NCBI RefSeq assembly: GCF_019320115.1
Contig: NC_089589.1
Coordinates: forward strand, 17,609,641 to 17,673,640
Origin: Miscanthus floridulus
Taxonomy: Eukaryota; Streptophyta; Magnoliopsida; Poales; Poaceae
Direction: 5' to 3'
Length of the DNA: 64,000 nucleotides
Positions 11,384-23,343 of this stretch are shown piece after piece. The notes beneath the pieces are model-generated. The model was not told the DNA's origin and ran no database searches. It saw only the letters and a list, made by a program, of their open reading frames with translations. The stretch's first letter is position 1. Each line of letters begins with the position of its first letter. The translations under genes and the position numbers were made by a program.

Positions 11384-11459
11384 ATTAGACATTTATAAGT
11401 GTTGTACACATCTTGTGTTACAAGACATTGTGTACAACACACACATATACATGTCTAAT
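11384..11459. repeat. 76-bp palindromic element, copy 1
   Basis: ATTAGACAT at the left pairs with ATGTCTAAT at the right; the centre GTGTTGTACACA ... TGTGTACAACAC is nearly perfect. The whole can fold into one hairpin. It recurs at about 13510-13596 at the far edge of copy B, so it belongs to the duplicated segment. It could be a tiny MITE remnant. Confidence 0.6.
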
Positions 11460-11623
11460 AGAAAGAACTTATATATAAACTAGTGGCCATGCACGTGCAG
11501 CACACACATGTTTACGATTGTGCATCACCTCCTCGGGCGCCATTGATGCCTCCTCTAGTTCCTTCCATATCACCTCCTCTTGCGCACCACCTCGGTCTAG
11601 GTCATGAGGACTGAAACTGAATA
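11460..11623. other. Spacer between copies A and B
   Basis: Moderately GC-rich sequence with repeated CACCTCCTC words. No conserved reading frame is recognised; a minus-strand open stretch continues into copy B without clear similarity. Confidence 0.3.
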
Positions 11624-11970
11624 GTGATCTCGGAATGTCTTCGGCCTGCGCTTTCCGTTGCTGGACAAACAATGGAGATGGACTTCCGGTCGCCGCCTGT
11701 AGTCGCCCTCACTTTTTTTATGCATATCCAGGCGTTCCACAGAGAAGAAGAACCCAGAAAATTTCTTTGTTGGGCCTATCATCATTCCTATATAAGTATA
11801 TGAGATTGCTGAGCCAACTTAATTAACTTTGTTTGTGATGTGCCATACGGATAGCTTCAACCAATGTAGAGTTGATTTATTTTTCTTTTGTACCATTTCG
11901 GACTGGATATGTGCACAACACTTCCCACACATCCTATTTCCACCAGTTATCCTCCTCTTAAAATATTTTT

Positions 11971-13370
11971 AGAGTTCAAGGGCGATTGCCCCGGCCTTTC
12001 AATTAACATCAAAAGACCAAATATCCGTTTACAGCACAATATTTTCACCAAGTTTTAAAAGTGTCCACCTGGACAAACAAAAAGAACTCTCCCTCTCCTC
12101 ATAACATCCCAAACACCAGTGACACCGAATCCATTTGCCCAGAAAGTAGAACAAGCTTCAGACCAACGCCTTGTTCAGCGCCTTCCACCAGGAGTAATGT
12201 CCAGGAGCTAAACTCGATTTGCTTTCCCAGTCCTCTTCTCCACAACCTCCCTTGTGGAACTTCAGTTGGTGCCTAGGGGCACGAATGGGAGCCATAGCGT
12301 TCTTCCAGCCAAACTCTTGATCTTGTTGATAATCTCGGTGAGCATCACCTTCTTGTCCTCCTGACACAGAACTATCCAGTTCTGTAGCTAACCAGTAATC
12401 CTGAAAAGAAGCATTTCCATGCTCCTCCAGCCAATTCTCTGAAAACACAAATCATTTCTAAGTTTCCAAATTGACCATTAGACTACAGATGTAACCATAT
12501 TCCAAATACTATGATTTTTGTTGCTAAGCCAGAACTTCCCTACTTCTACCATGTTACCTCCTAAATTAAAACCTACTGCTTCAGAGACAACAACCCAGCA
12601 TTGTCTGGCTACAGCACAATCAAAGAAAAGATGGTTAGACGATTCTTTTTCAGAACAAAACAGACAACTATCATCCTCTACTTTTCTCCTTTTGGCTAAG
12701 TTATCCCTCGTTAACACTCTATTGTTTATTAACAGCCAAAGGAAGAAATGGACCCTGGGAGGAATCTTCAGCTTCCACACAGCTGACACATGAACAGTTC
12801 TGATGCCTCTAAAATTAATGATTTTGTATAGTGACTGAGAGGAGTAAACCCCAGAGGATGTGAATTGCCAAATCATTTCATCCTCCTCCTCTGTTAACTG
12901 GACAGCAGAAATGAGTTCTACCACTTCTAACCAAGTTTGAAATAAGTCTTCAGAAAGTGTTCTTCTAAAAGTACATTTCAGATTGACTCCGTCCCAGAGT
13001 TCATCTATTGTTTTGCCTTTTTCATTAACTATCCTATATAAAGGCCAAAACTGAATTGATAAGCTTGAGGAGCCTAGCCAGTTATCCTCCCAAAATCTGA
13101 TTTTCTTTCCATTACCTACTCTCCACTTATACCCCATCCTTGCAGCTTGGGCTGCCCACATAAAACCTTTAAAGAAACTAGATCCTCCACTAGGATTAGA
13201 TAAGAAAATATTAGGGTTGTGAGTGTCATATTTAAAATCGATAAGCTCTTTCCAGAGCTTGTCTTTGTCAGACTTATACCTTTTAAGCTACGAAGCTAAA
13301 AGACTAATATTAAGATCTCTCAGATTGGGAATGCCTAATCCACCAAACTCCTTACACATAGACACCATTA
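11971..13370 (-). mobile_element. L1-type LINE, 5'-truncated, minus strand
   Basis: A 1.4-kb insertion flanked by perfect 17-bp target duplications CCTCTTAAAATATTTTT (11954-11970 and 13371-13387). It contains only the C-terminal part of the LINE polyprotein on the minus strand, so it was truncated at its 5' end during target-primed reverse transcription. Its 3' end lies at 11971; a long poly-A tail is not distinct from the A-rich duplication. Confidence 0.9.
12478..13368 (-). pseudogene. LINE reverse transcriptase C-terminus with zf-RVT domain
   Basis: From 13368 downward the frame reads CKEFGGLGIPNLRD, is broken by one stop in LLAS, and continues as a long open frame from 13161 to 12478. 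That frame includes WRVGNGKKIRFWEDNWLG and the zinc-binding reverse transcriptase domain of plant non-LTR elements (VWKLKIPPRVHFFLWLL, then CLFCSEKESSNHLFFDC). The catalytic polymerase part is missing because of the 5' truncation. The protein would act in LINE mobilisation, but this copy cannot. A further open stretch at 12448-12158 continues the 3' region. Confidence 0.85.
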
Positions 13371-13509
13371 CCTCTTAAAATATTTTTGGCAGAAGATGTG
13401 GACACATGGTGTCTGAACAATAAAAAAGATTAGTTTAATATATGGTAGGAAAGAAATGTTTAATGGAGAATGATAGACAATGTTATAGGGATATTATGAC
13501 TACCCGAAT

Positions 13510-13596
13510 TAGTATACACCAAACAAGTATTAAACAAGTATATGTGTTGTACGCATCTTGTCTTACAAGACAATGTGTACAACGGACACATATACA
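13510..13596. repeat. Palindromic element, copy 2
   Basis: Second copy of the hairpin at 11384-11459, with core TATGTGTTGTACGCATCTTG ... ACAATGTGTACAAC. The left outer arm is more diverged. Both copies lie at the same relative place in segment copies A and B. Confidence 0.55.
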
Positions 13597-13946
13597 TGCC
13601 TAACAGAAAGAACACACACATAAATGAACTAAAGTAAAGCATAACTGCATATATGGATAAAAATATGGCAACAATTCAGAACACGTCATTGCAACAAAAA
13701 GAGAAACAAAAGGCATTGTCTAACTAAATATATTGCTCAAGAAAAGAAACATATCGCATAGCCCATATAGGGTAACCATTCAAGCAACTATGTCACGAAG
13801 CCTCATTCATCGTCCCAAATATTTGATCGAAGCCTTGATTCTTGTTTGTTTGCCTGTTTCTAGTGTTGCATTAGTATTATTTTAGCCACATTTCAATAAG
13901 GTAAAGCAATCCTGTGACTAGAAAGAAGAAACTGACATAAGATTGG
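13597..13946. other. Unassigned old host sequence before the LTR element
   Basis: No coding, repeat or structural feature is recognised. It was contiguous with 22933 before the LTR element inserted; joining across the single TAAGT keeps an uninterrupted AT-rich sequence. Confidence 0.4.
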
Positions 13947-13951
13947 TAAGT

Positions 13952-16900
13952 TGTAGCACCCGGTTTTAAGAACAAAACCAGATACACACCATATGTGAGC
14001 TCAGGAAGTCAAATCTCACATATAGCTACAAATAAGGGTAATATCAATAGACAATGCTTAAATACATAACGTGTTAGTATAAAGAATATAACCTCAGAGT
14101 ATAGATAGCAGAAAGACAACTTCGATCTTCAAGCGAAGACTCCAAATCCACAGGGACAGCTGACTGGTTGATCACAAGCCTAATTCCTCCAAACTCAAGC
14201 AATCTGGTACCCATCCGGGATTTTCATCCAAATATTTGAAAAGTAAAGCAAGCGTAAGTACATGTCGTACTCAACAAATATAACATCGGGTTCATGAGGC
14301 TCAAAAGACTGACACTGGTTTAACTGCGTTTAGCTTTTAATGGTCACAATTTTAGCATAGGAGTAGCAACAAATTTATCACAAGCCCATATAAACACATG
14401 ATCAGGTAAACATGAATAATGAATAGCATAAACAATAATCATTAGTGAGCATCTTTATCATCAGTATCATCAGTGTTCATCATCTATTCCATAAATGTTC
14501 CAAGGCCGCTCGTGACCATGAGCACGGCTAATATACCAGTTTTACACTCTGCAGAGGTTGTACACTTTCACTATGAGTCGTGATTTACCCTTTCGCCCGA
14601 TGTAGCTAATCTCTTGACCCACTTCCAAGGAAGGTCGACAGGGTTCACTATGAAGCCTATCAAAGGTTCGTCTAACAAGCTAGGGCCATTAGATTCACTC
14701 GGCAAACAGATATAGAGCCCCCCTTCCCGATGGCACATTGACACGCAGCCTATACACAAGGGGACAGAGGCCGCTCTATACCCAATTCGGCAAACCATTC
14801 TTACACCAATAAAGGTAACCTCTAACAAACTAGAAAAGGTCCTCATACTGAGCTAAAGCCAGAGCCATATAGCCCTCACAGCTGTACTGTAAGTCCCGGA
14901 TGATCAGTTACAGATAAGTCCTTAGGGAGAGAAATCTAGAGCGCCATAGAACAGCCCAATGCTCTAGCCCCCTTGTTCCATGTTGCTAAAAAGCATCTTT
15001 TAGTGTTCATTGCATATACCATTAGTCAAGTTACAAGATCATGGCTTTAGTTGAGAACTAGCATCATACTATCCAATGCAATATCCCATAGGTAACAAGG
15101 CACAAGGTACAAAGTACTAGGAATTCCTTAATGGCAGTCAAGGTAGACACATGCAGTATGAATTAAATGATTAAAGGTGAATAGGTAACAAGGAAGATCC
15201 CATGCTATACTTGCCTTAAAACACCGATCCTTCGATAAGCTTTAATCTTCAACGTTCTTCTTCTTCTTCTTGATCACCACGTATATCTCACCGACTGGAC
15301 GTAACCATAAAGCACCACACAAGCATCCATACAATCATACACGAAGCAAACAATAGATCTAAATTAGAACAGTACACTAAACATAAAATCAAGATGAAAA
15401 GTTTGTAAAACGAATCTACGTCTCGCTACGTACACATAGACGTGAAAAGCACTCTAATCGGAGCTACGGTGAAAAAGATGCATCTACCGAAAGATTTGCT
15501 CATAGGAGAAAATATAAAACTATTAGCTTCATGTGTTTTAAATATATAAAAACATATATAAGGTATTTCGTAGAGATTATAATTTAAGTCGAGTTTAGAT
15601 TTGAATTATAGAACTAAAGTGAAACAAATCATATTTTATCTATAAAATCCAGTTGCATAATTATTAATCAAGATATGATTTAAACCATGAAATTTTTAGA
15701 AATAGTGACATGGTAACCACTGTTACTAACGTGTAGATCTCATCGCAATGAATCTAACACAACTTGAATGGGCTAAAACGGAGTTAAAACGCAGAAGATA
15801 TGAAATAAACAAGATTTCCTTTATTAAAGTAATAGATTAAATCTAATCTCGAATTTTAAAAGTTGAAAACATATATAATAGTAGTATGAACATGTAGATT
15901 ATGAAATTACGAACCTAACACAAGTTGAACGGGTCAAATCAGAGTTAAAATGGAGAAGTTATGGCTAAAACAAAATCAGTGGCAAATCTGTAAATAACTG
16001 AAAACGTATTTTCAATCTAACCGAACCAAAGTATGCTTTCAAAAGGAGAAAACGAAGTCAGAAAAATTGTTTTGGACTGCGGGTTCTAATTGGAAGAAAC
16101 CGAGGGCTCTTTAATAAAATGGCCACGCGAAGGGGTACCGGTTAATCCTGACCGTTGGATCTACTTTGGACGGCCGAAAACAAAAGCAAGGGAGAGAGAG
16201 AGAGAGCTGGACGCCGGCGATGACCGGGACGGCGGTGGCGCCATGGCCGGAGCAAGGAGAGCTCGGCGGCGAACCTCGAAAACGAGCTACCGACCACAGA
16301 AAAATAAACGGGAAGCACGGGAGAGGAGAGGAGGTGTCGAACTCACCACTGTGGTTTTTAATGGCTAGCAGCGGACGGAGATGGCTGGTGGCTCGAAACA
16401 GCGGCGTCGAAGCAACTCCTATGTGGAACAAGGAAGAATAGAGTGGGAGAGAGAGGATTAAGGGGATCTGTGCACTTTAGAATCCAATGCGAAGCTCGTA
16501 GATGCTCTTACCTTGACAAAGAACCAACTAGGCGGCTCGGCGACTCTGGCTCCTCCACGGCGGAGCTTGGACGGCGGAGCTGGCGCACGGGAAGGCATGG
16601 CGGCTATGCTATGGCTCGGTGGAGGATGAAAGGGGCGTGGAGGATCGCTATTTATGGGACGGCCTTCGTAGAGCGCAAGGCAATGGCGTGGGCACGAATT
16701 TCTCTGGCGGCGGGACTCTCCACAGCGGCAATGGAGAATCCAGCGTCGTGATGAGGTAGGAGACCGACCTGACGAGTGGGGCCGGCTTGTCAGTGAACCG
16801 AGGGAGAGAGAGAGGGCGCTCGGCTTGGCTTTGGCCAGGGTGGCGCGTTGGGCCTGCGGAAACAGAGGGGAGAGGGAGAGACCGAGCTAGGCTCGCGCGG

Positions 16901-17474
16901 GAGGGATCACTTGGGCCGGCTCGGCCCACGCGGAATAGAAAGGGAGAGGAGAGGGCGGGCCAAGGCAGGCCGGCCACTAGGCTGCGCGGGGAGCAAGAGA
17001 AGCAGGCCTTCGGGCCTAAATAGAGAAATGAGAATTTTAATTCCTTTGCCATTTCTTTTCTATTTTGTTTTCAAAGCCAATTCAAATATGACCAAAGTCA
17101 AATTCAAATTTGGTTTCAAATATACTTTTTCAGCTCAAGTAAAAATAAGGAATTTTAGTAAGTCTTCCCAAAAATTATTTTTACAACTTTTTAAATTCTT
17201 TTATTTTTTTCTAATTCTCTTTTTCCTTCTTTTCTTTTACTTCAATGCCATTTCTATTTTTTTCAAAAGCATTTTGAATGTTTTCCATTTGAATCAAATC
17301 CACACAATTCATAGAAACAAATGCACCGGCATGTATGCACAAACATGTTGCTAAACCTTATGATGAATTTAAATTTAATAAAAAAAATTATTTCCCTATA
17401 TTTCATGAGCACAAAAATACAGAATTAAATCATTTCATACCTATTTTCAAAAGTGCAAATTTTAGGGTGTTACA
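13952..17474 (-). repeat. 3' LTR of LARD-like element
   Basis: 3523-bp long terminal repeat, 3' in the direction of transcription. It carries a GC-rich block (about 16090-17000) with an (AG)n run near 16190, and AT-rich ends. Compared with the other LTR it has an extra 12 bp near 14463, about 30 bp near 15447 and about 14 bp near 17255. Open frames in the GC-rich block are shared only because the LTRs are duplicates, and are not taken as genes. Confidence 0.93.
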
Positions 17475-17491
17475 ATTCTACCCCCCTTAAG
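17475..17491 (-). promoter_or_regulatory. Polypurine tract of LARD-like element
   Basis: On the minus strand CTTAAGGGGGGTAGAAT immediately precedes the 3' LTR, the expected plus-strand primer site for reverse transcription. Confidence 0.8.
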
Positions 17492-19439
17492 ATGAATCTC
17501 GTCCCCGAGATTCGGACGACGTTGACTAGGAGATTAGAATACTCTGCCTTTGAATTCTTCTTTACTTCCTCGTGCAGTTCCATTGTCTTGATAAGAATTC
17601 CGTCTTAACTTACATACCTGTAACTAATTCTAAGATTTTTGACAAATGCTCCAAACAACACTCAGGTATCTCCAATCACTAGACACCTTTCCTATAATAC
17701 CAATTCTCTTTCTTAGAATATTCACCTTCCAACGAAGCCTTACGAATCTCTTGGTAAGAAGAAAATTCTACTACCAATCTTCAAAACATTAGTGATTCTG
17801 GTTAAGTTGCTCAAACTTGGAATACAATTCTTAATCCTTGGTGTCACCCGAACCTTCTTAGCATGACTCTCCATTGCTAAGGGCATCGTCCATGACTTTG
17901 CTCCTTGAAGTAATAGCACTTTTACAAGTCTTAACCAATTTCATTCCAACAAGGATATCACAAGCTTAAGACCAACTTAGTGAAGATGTCCTGTAGATTC
18001 TTGTGATCCTCCTAGATATCACTCTTACTTCCAAAAGACAATACTTCCATGATTCACAATGGATAACTCCAGATAACATGTTAGGTAGTTCAACTCACGC
18101 TTCCTTAGTTGATTTAATGAACAAACCACTACTTTTCTTCTTGTATAAAGACACATTCCACATCTTGACAAGGTGCATCATTGTAGATATGAAACTCTTG
18201 TCCGGATCTAGCAAAGCTAATTCTTAGGTTTTATTTCAACCTCTTCTTGGACTCCTTCAGCACTTGGCTGAGGTCTCTTGATCTAAACTAACTTAAAACT
18301 TCTTCCAGTAGCATTATCAATATCCTAATGATCTTGGTTAAACCTTCATTGAACCTTTAATCAAATCTCATTGAGACTCTGAGTTTCTCTCACATCTTTG
18401 GGTACCACCACGCTTTCGCTGCGCAAACTAGAACGTAGGACACTTCATCTTGCAAATTTTCAACTTGGCTACCCCCCTTAAGAAAAGATCAACAGGGTAG
18501 CTTGAACCTTCTTCTAGATGGATTAACTAGCATAAGGACATCCTGACATCCCAATGGTACTCTCATGAATGAGCAAGAACAAGAAATCTAAAATTCCTCG
18601 CGAGATGAAAAACAGCAGCGCAGTGAAACACCTGTAACTCTTATTCTGTTAATCCAATCAAGTTGTAGCTTATACCGTTTGAAAGCTTATCAAATCCTCC
18701 ACAACTTCCTTATAGAACACTTCTCCAAATTCTGCAGCTAACTTGGTCAAAAACAGTGCACAACAGAAACTGCTCCAGGTTGCAAATAGCACAGATGCAT
18801 TGCCTTGTGATTTTACTATCTCCATAACCAAAATAGCTATCAGGCTGATTCTTGCGCTCAGAGAAATATATTGAAGTCTACTATTGTCCAGAATTTTCTT
18901 ATAATTTATGATCGTCCAAAATCAGAGATATAAGTCGAAGAGTGCAGACTGCTCCGAAAAGACAGGATAGGAAAAACAGAAGAAAACCAAAACCCACTAT
19001 TTATTTCACTAATCCTTATACCGTAGGCCTATAAACTAAATGAAATTGTGAGAACACCCAACAAGATCATTGCAATCATTACAAAGATTCAAAACAATCA
19101 TAAGCATAATGACAATTCAACAAGAAATAAAGGTGCACAACTCAATCATTGACTCAACTTGCGATACTATCGTTTTCATTATGCTAGGGGTAACAATCCT
19201 AAGATTCATCTTTAGATTACGCAAGAAGGTGATGAGGGATAGTTCTAAAAGTATATCAAATCAAGGAGTGAAGATGAGAACAAAGACATTAAAATAAGCA
19301 CCAAGGTAGAGATGAATAGCAAGGGTAGGGATATAGTAGAGAAGAAAATATCAATGTTCATAGATCAAGGATCTTATAGCAATTTCAAAACCTTAAGATG
19401 ACTAATTTCTAACTAGGCTTGCGTCCTACAGTCAGCATT
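17492..19439 (-). other. Non-coding interior of LARD-like element
   Basis: About 2 kb between polypurine tract and primer-binding site. No retroviral-type domain (capsid, protease, reverse transcriptase, integrase) is readable in any frame. Only short, unrelated open frames of up to about 75 codons occur. Confidence 0.75.
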
Positions 19440-19451
19440 GCTCTGATACCA
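19440..19451 (-). promoter_or_regulatory. Primer-binding site (initiator tRNA-Met)
   Basis: The minus strand reads TGGTATCAGAGC, the standard plant LTR-retrotransposon site complementary to the 3' end of initiator methionine tRNA. It is separated from the 5' LTR by 3 nt. This fixes the element's orientation as minus. Confidence 0.92.
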
Positions 19452-19454
19452 CTT

Positions 19455-22400
19455 TGTAGCACCCGGTTTTAAGAACAAAACCAGATACACACCATATGTG
19501 AGCCCAGGAAGACAAATCTCACATATAGCTACAAATAAGGGTAATATCAATAGACAATGCTTAAATACATAACGTGTTAGTATAAAGAATATAACCTCAG
19601 AGTATAGATAGCAGAAAGACAACTTCGATCTTTAAGTGAAGACTCCAAATCCACAGGGACAGCTGACTGGTTGATCACAAGCCTAATTCCTCCAAACTCA
19701 AGCAATCTGGTACCCATCCGGGATTTTCATCCAAATATTTGAAAAGTAAAGCAAGCGTAAGTACATGTCGTACTCAACAAATATAACATTGGGTTCATGA
19801 GGCTCAAAAGACTGACACTAGTTTAACTGCATTTAGCTTTTAATGGTCACAATTTTAGCATAGGAGTAGCAACAAATTTATCACAAGCCCATATAAACAC
19901 ATGATCAGGTAAACATGAATAATGAATAGCATAAACAATAATCATTAGTGAGCATCTTTATCATCAGTGTTCATCATCTATTCCATAAATGTTCCAAGGC
20001 CGCTTGTGACCGTGAGCACGGCTGATATACCCGTTTTACACTCTGCAGAGGTTGTACACTTTCACTGTGAGTCGTGATTTACCCTTTCGCCCGATGTAGC
20101 TAATCTCTTGACCCACTTCCAAGGAAGGTCGGCAGGGTTCACTATGAAGCCTTTCAAAGGTTCGTCTAACAAGTTAGGGCCATTAGATTCACTCGACAAA
20201 CAGATGTAGAGCCCCCCTTCCCGATGGCACATTGACACGCAGCCTACACACAAGGGGACAGAGGCCGCTCTATACCCGATTCGGCAAGCTATTCTTACGC
20301 TAATAAAGGTAACCTCTAAGAAGCTAGAAAAGGTCCTCATACTGTGCTAAAGCTAGAACCATGTAGCCCTCACAGCTGTACTATAAGTCCCGGATGATCA
20401 CTTACAGATAAGTCCTAAGGGAGAGGAATCTAGAGCACCATAGAACAGCCCAATGCTCTAGCCCCCTTGTTCCATGTTGCTAAAAAGAATCTTTTAGTGT
20501 TCATTGCATATACCATTAGTCAAGTTACAAGATCATGGCTTTAGTTGAGAACTAGCATCATACTATCCAATGCAATACCCCATAGGTAACAAGGCACAAG
20601 GTACAAAGTACTAGAAATTCCTTAATGGCAGTCAAGGTAAACACATGCAGTATGAATTAAATGATTAAAGGTGAATAGGTAACAAGGAAGATCCCATGCT
20701 ATACTTGCCCTAAAACACCGATCCTTCGGTAAGCTTTAATCTTCAACGTTCTTCTTCTTCTTCTTGATCACCACGTATATCTCACTGACTGGACGTAATC
20801 ATAAAGCACCACACAAGCATCCATACAATCATACACGAAGCAAACAATAGATCTAAATTAGAACAGTACACTAAACATAAAATCAAGATGAAAAGTTTGT
20901 AAAACGAATCTACGTCTCGCTACGTACACACAGACGCGAAAAGATACATCTACCGAAAGATTTGCTCATAGGAGAAAATATAAAACTATTAGCTTCATGT
21001 GTTTTAAATATATAAAAACATATATAAGGTATTTCATAGAGATTATAATTTAAGTCGAGTTTAGATTTGAATTATAGAACTAAAGTGAAACAAATCATAT
21101 TTTATCTATAAAATCCAGTTGCTTAATTATTAATCAAGATATGATTTAAACCATGAAATTTTCAGAAATAGTGACATGGTAACCACTGTTACTAACGCGT
21201 AGATCTCATCGCAATGAATCTAACACAACTTGACTGGGCTAAAATGGAGTTAAAATGCAGAAGATATGAAATAAACAAGATTTCCTTTATTAAAGTAATT
21301 GATTAAATCTAATCTCGAATTTTAAAAGTTGAAAACACATATAATAGTAGTATGAACATGTAGATTATGAAATTATGAACCTAAGGCAAGTTGAACGGGT
21401 CAAATCAGAGTTAAAACGGAGAAGTTATGGCTACAACATAAACAGTGGCAAATCTGTAAATAACTGAAAACGTATTTTCAATCTAACCGAACCAAAGTAC
21501 GCTTTCAAAAGGAGAAAACGAAGTCAGAAAAATCATTTTGGACCGTGGGTTCTAATTGGAAGAAACCGAGGGCTCTTTAATAAAACGGCCACGCGAAGGG
21601 GTACCGGTTAATCCTGACCGTTGGATCTACTTTGGATGGCCGAAAACAAAAGCAAGGGAGAGAGAGAGCTGGACGCCAGCGATGACAGGGACGGTGGCAG
21701 CGCCATGGCCGGAGCAAGGAGAGCTCGGCGGCGAACCTCGAAAACGAGCTACCGACCACAGAAAAATAAACGGGAAGCACGGGAGAGGAGAGGAGGAGAT
21801 GTCGAACTCACCACAGTGGTTTTTAATGGCTAGCAGCGGACGGAGATGGCTGGTGGCTTGAAACAGCGGCGTCAAAGCAACACCTACGTGGAACAAGGAA
21901 GAATAGAGCGGGAGAGAGAGGATTAAGGGGATCTGTGCACTTTAGAATCCAATGCGAAGCTCGTAGATGCTCTTACCTTGACAGAGAACCAACTAGGCGG
22001 CTCGGCGACTCCGGCTCCTCCACGGCGGAGCTTGGACAGCGGAGCTAGCGCACGGGAAGGCATGGCGGTTGTGCTATGGCTCGGTGGAGGACGAAAGGGG
22101 CACGGAGGATCGCTATTTATGGGACGGCCTTCGTAGAGCGCAAGGCAATGGCGCGGGCACGAATTTCTTTGGCGACAGGACTCTCCGCAGCGGCAATGGA
22201 GAATCCGGCGTCGTGACGAGGTAGGAGACCGACCTGACGAGTGGGGCCAGCCTGTCGGTGAACCGAGGGAGAGAGAGAGAGGGCGCTCGGCTTGGCTTCG
22301 GCCTGGGTGGCGCGTTGGGCCTGCGGAAACAGAGAGGAGAGGGAGAGACCGAGCTGGGCTCGCGCGGGAGGGATCACTTGGGCCGGCTCGGCCCACGCGG

Positions 22401-22927
22401 AATAGAAAGGGAGAGGAGAGGGCAGGCCAAGGCAGGCCGGCCACTGGGCTGCGCGGGGAGCAAGAGAAGCAGGCCTTCGGGCCTAAATAGAGAAATGAGA
22501 ATTTTAATTCCTTTGCCATTTCTTTTCTATTTTGTTTTCAAAGGCAATTCAAATATGACCAAAGTCAAATTCAAATGAGGTTTCAAATATACTTTTTCAG
22601 CTCAAGTAAAAATTAGGAATTTTAGTAAGTCTTCCCAAAAATTATTTTTACAACTTTTTAAATTCTTTTATTTTTTTCTAATTCTCTTTTTCCTTCTTTT
22701 CTTTTACTTCAATGCAATTTCTATTTTTTGAATGTTTTCCATTTGAATCAAATCCACACAATTCAAAGAAACAAATGCACCGGCATGTATGCACAAACAT
22801 GTTGCTAAACCTTATGATGAATTTAAATTTAATAAAAAAATATTTCCCTATATTTCACGAGCACAAAAAATACAGAATTAAATCATTTCATACCTATTTT
22901 CAAAAGTGCAAATTTTAGGGTGTTACA
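19455..22927 (-). repeat. 5' LTR of LARD-like element
   Basis: 3473-bp copy of the LTR, 5' in transcriptional sense, with the same TG...CA borders as 13952-17474. It should hold the promoter, but no single TATA box stands out convincingly. Confidence 0.93.
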
Positions 22928-22932
22928 TAAGT

Positions 22933-23343
22933 GGTCAAATTATTAAACATTCTGGTATAAAGAAACTAGTCCCCATGGTCTTCGTCATCTTCATACCCCT
23001 TTTAGTGCTTCTGACTGAGCAACCAATCTTATTTGTCAAGGAATGCCGGCTATGTGATGAAAATGAGCACCCTATTGCGTACATCCAATCTAGTCTTCCC
23101 AAGTTTCTCCAAATAGGACACCGATGTTTTTTAGTAATGTTCTGCAGGGATTGGGCCAAATGATCTTGCGAAATTATCATGATGATCTGTCGCTCGAAGC
23201 ATTATAGCCTTTGTAGCCTGCTTAGCATTTCCAATTGTATACTCCTTGTTTGGCCTATCATGATTCCATATATAATCATAAGGGACTGCTGAGCTAGCTG
23301 AGTTAGCTTTCTTTGACATCTTAGCCATACGAATAGCTTCAAC
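22933..23343 (-). pseudogene. Segment copy C: best preserved unidentified exon
   Basis: The minus-strand open frame from 23343 to about 23131 reads VEAIRMAKMSKKANSASSA, then YDYIWNHDRPNKEYTIG, and ends PIPAEHY before a stop. Copies A and B show the same start, then frameshift. I do not recognise the family. A second open frame on + (about 22925-23160) overlaps and shows no similarity I can name. The exon is cut at 23343 by the small CACTA insertion; the rest of the segment continues at 24506-24728 and 39402-39425. Confidence 0.45.

Larger units (their letters stand above)
11624..13480 (-). pseudogene. Segment copy B, split by a LINE
   Basis: This is the same segment as copy A, aligning from TGTCTTCGGCCTGCGCTT (11637) to AATATTTTT (11970) and resuming after the LINE at 13388 (GGCAGAAGATGTGGACAC). 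The minus-strand frames found in copy A are also present but disrupted. The 17-bp duplication around the LINE restores the alignment to copy A exactly. Confidence 0.65.
13952..22927 (-). mobile_element. LARD-like non-coding LTR retrotransposon, minus strand
   Basis: Two long direct repeats (LTRs, 3523 and 3473 bp) begin TGTAGCACC and end GGGTGTTACA on the + strand, and the whole is flanked by TAAGT (13947-13951 and 22928-22932). On the minus strand a primer-binding site TGGTATCAGAGC lies 3 nt inside the LTR at 19455, and a polypurine run precedes the other LTR. The 1980-bp interior has no gag, pol or env-like frame. Long LTRs around a non-coding interior define large retrotransposon derivatives, which must borrow enzymes from autonomous relatives. 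LTR substitutions and several indels suggest an age clearly greater than the Tat element at 50128. Confidence 0.93.

Noticed and set aside
16090..17000. Several open frames of 80-170 codons rich in Arg, Gly and Ser, repeated at 21556-22578
   Set aside because: They lie in the GC-rich part of an LTR, are duplicated only because the LTR is, overlap on both strands and show no domain.
22906..23163. Plus-strand 85-codon frame after the LTR element
   Set aside because: Its first codons belong to the LTR end; the remainder overlaps the better-supported minus-strand exon and shows no recognisable domain.
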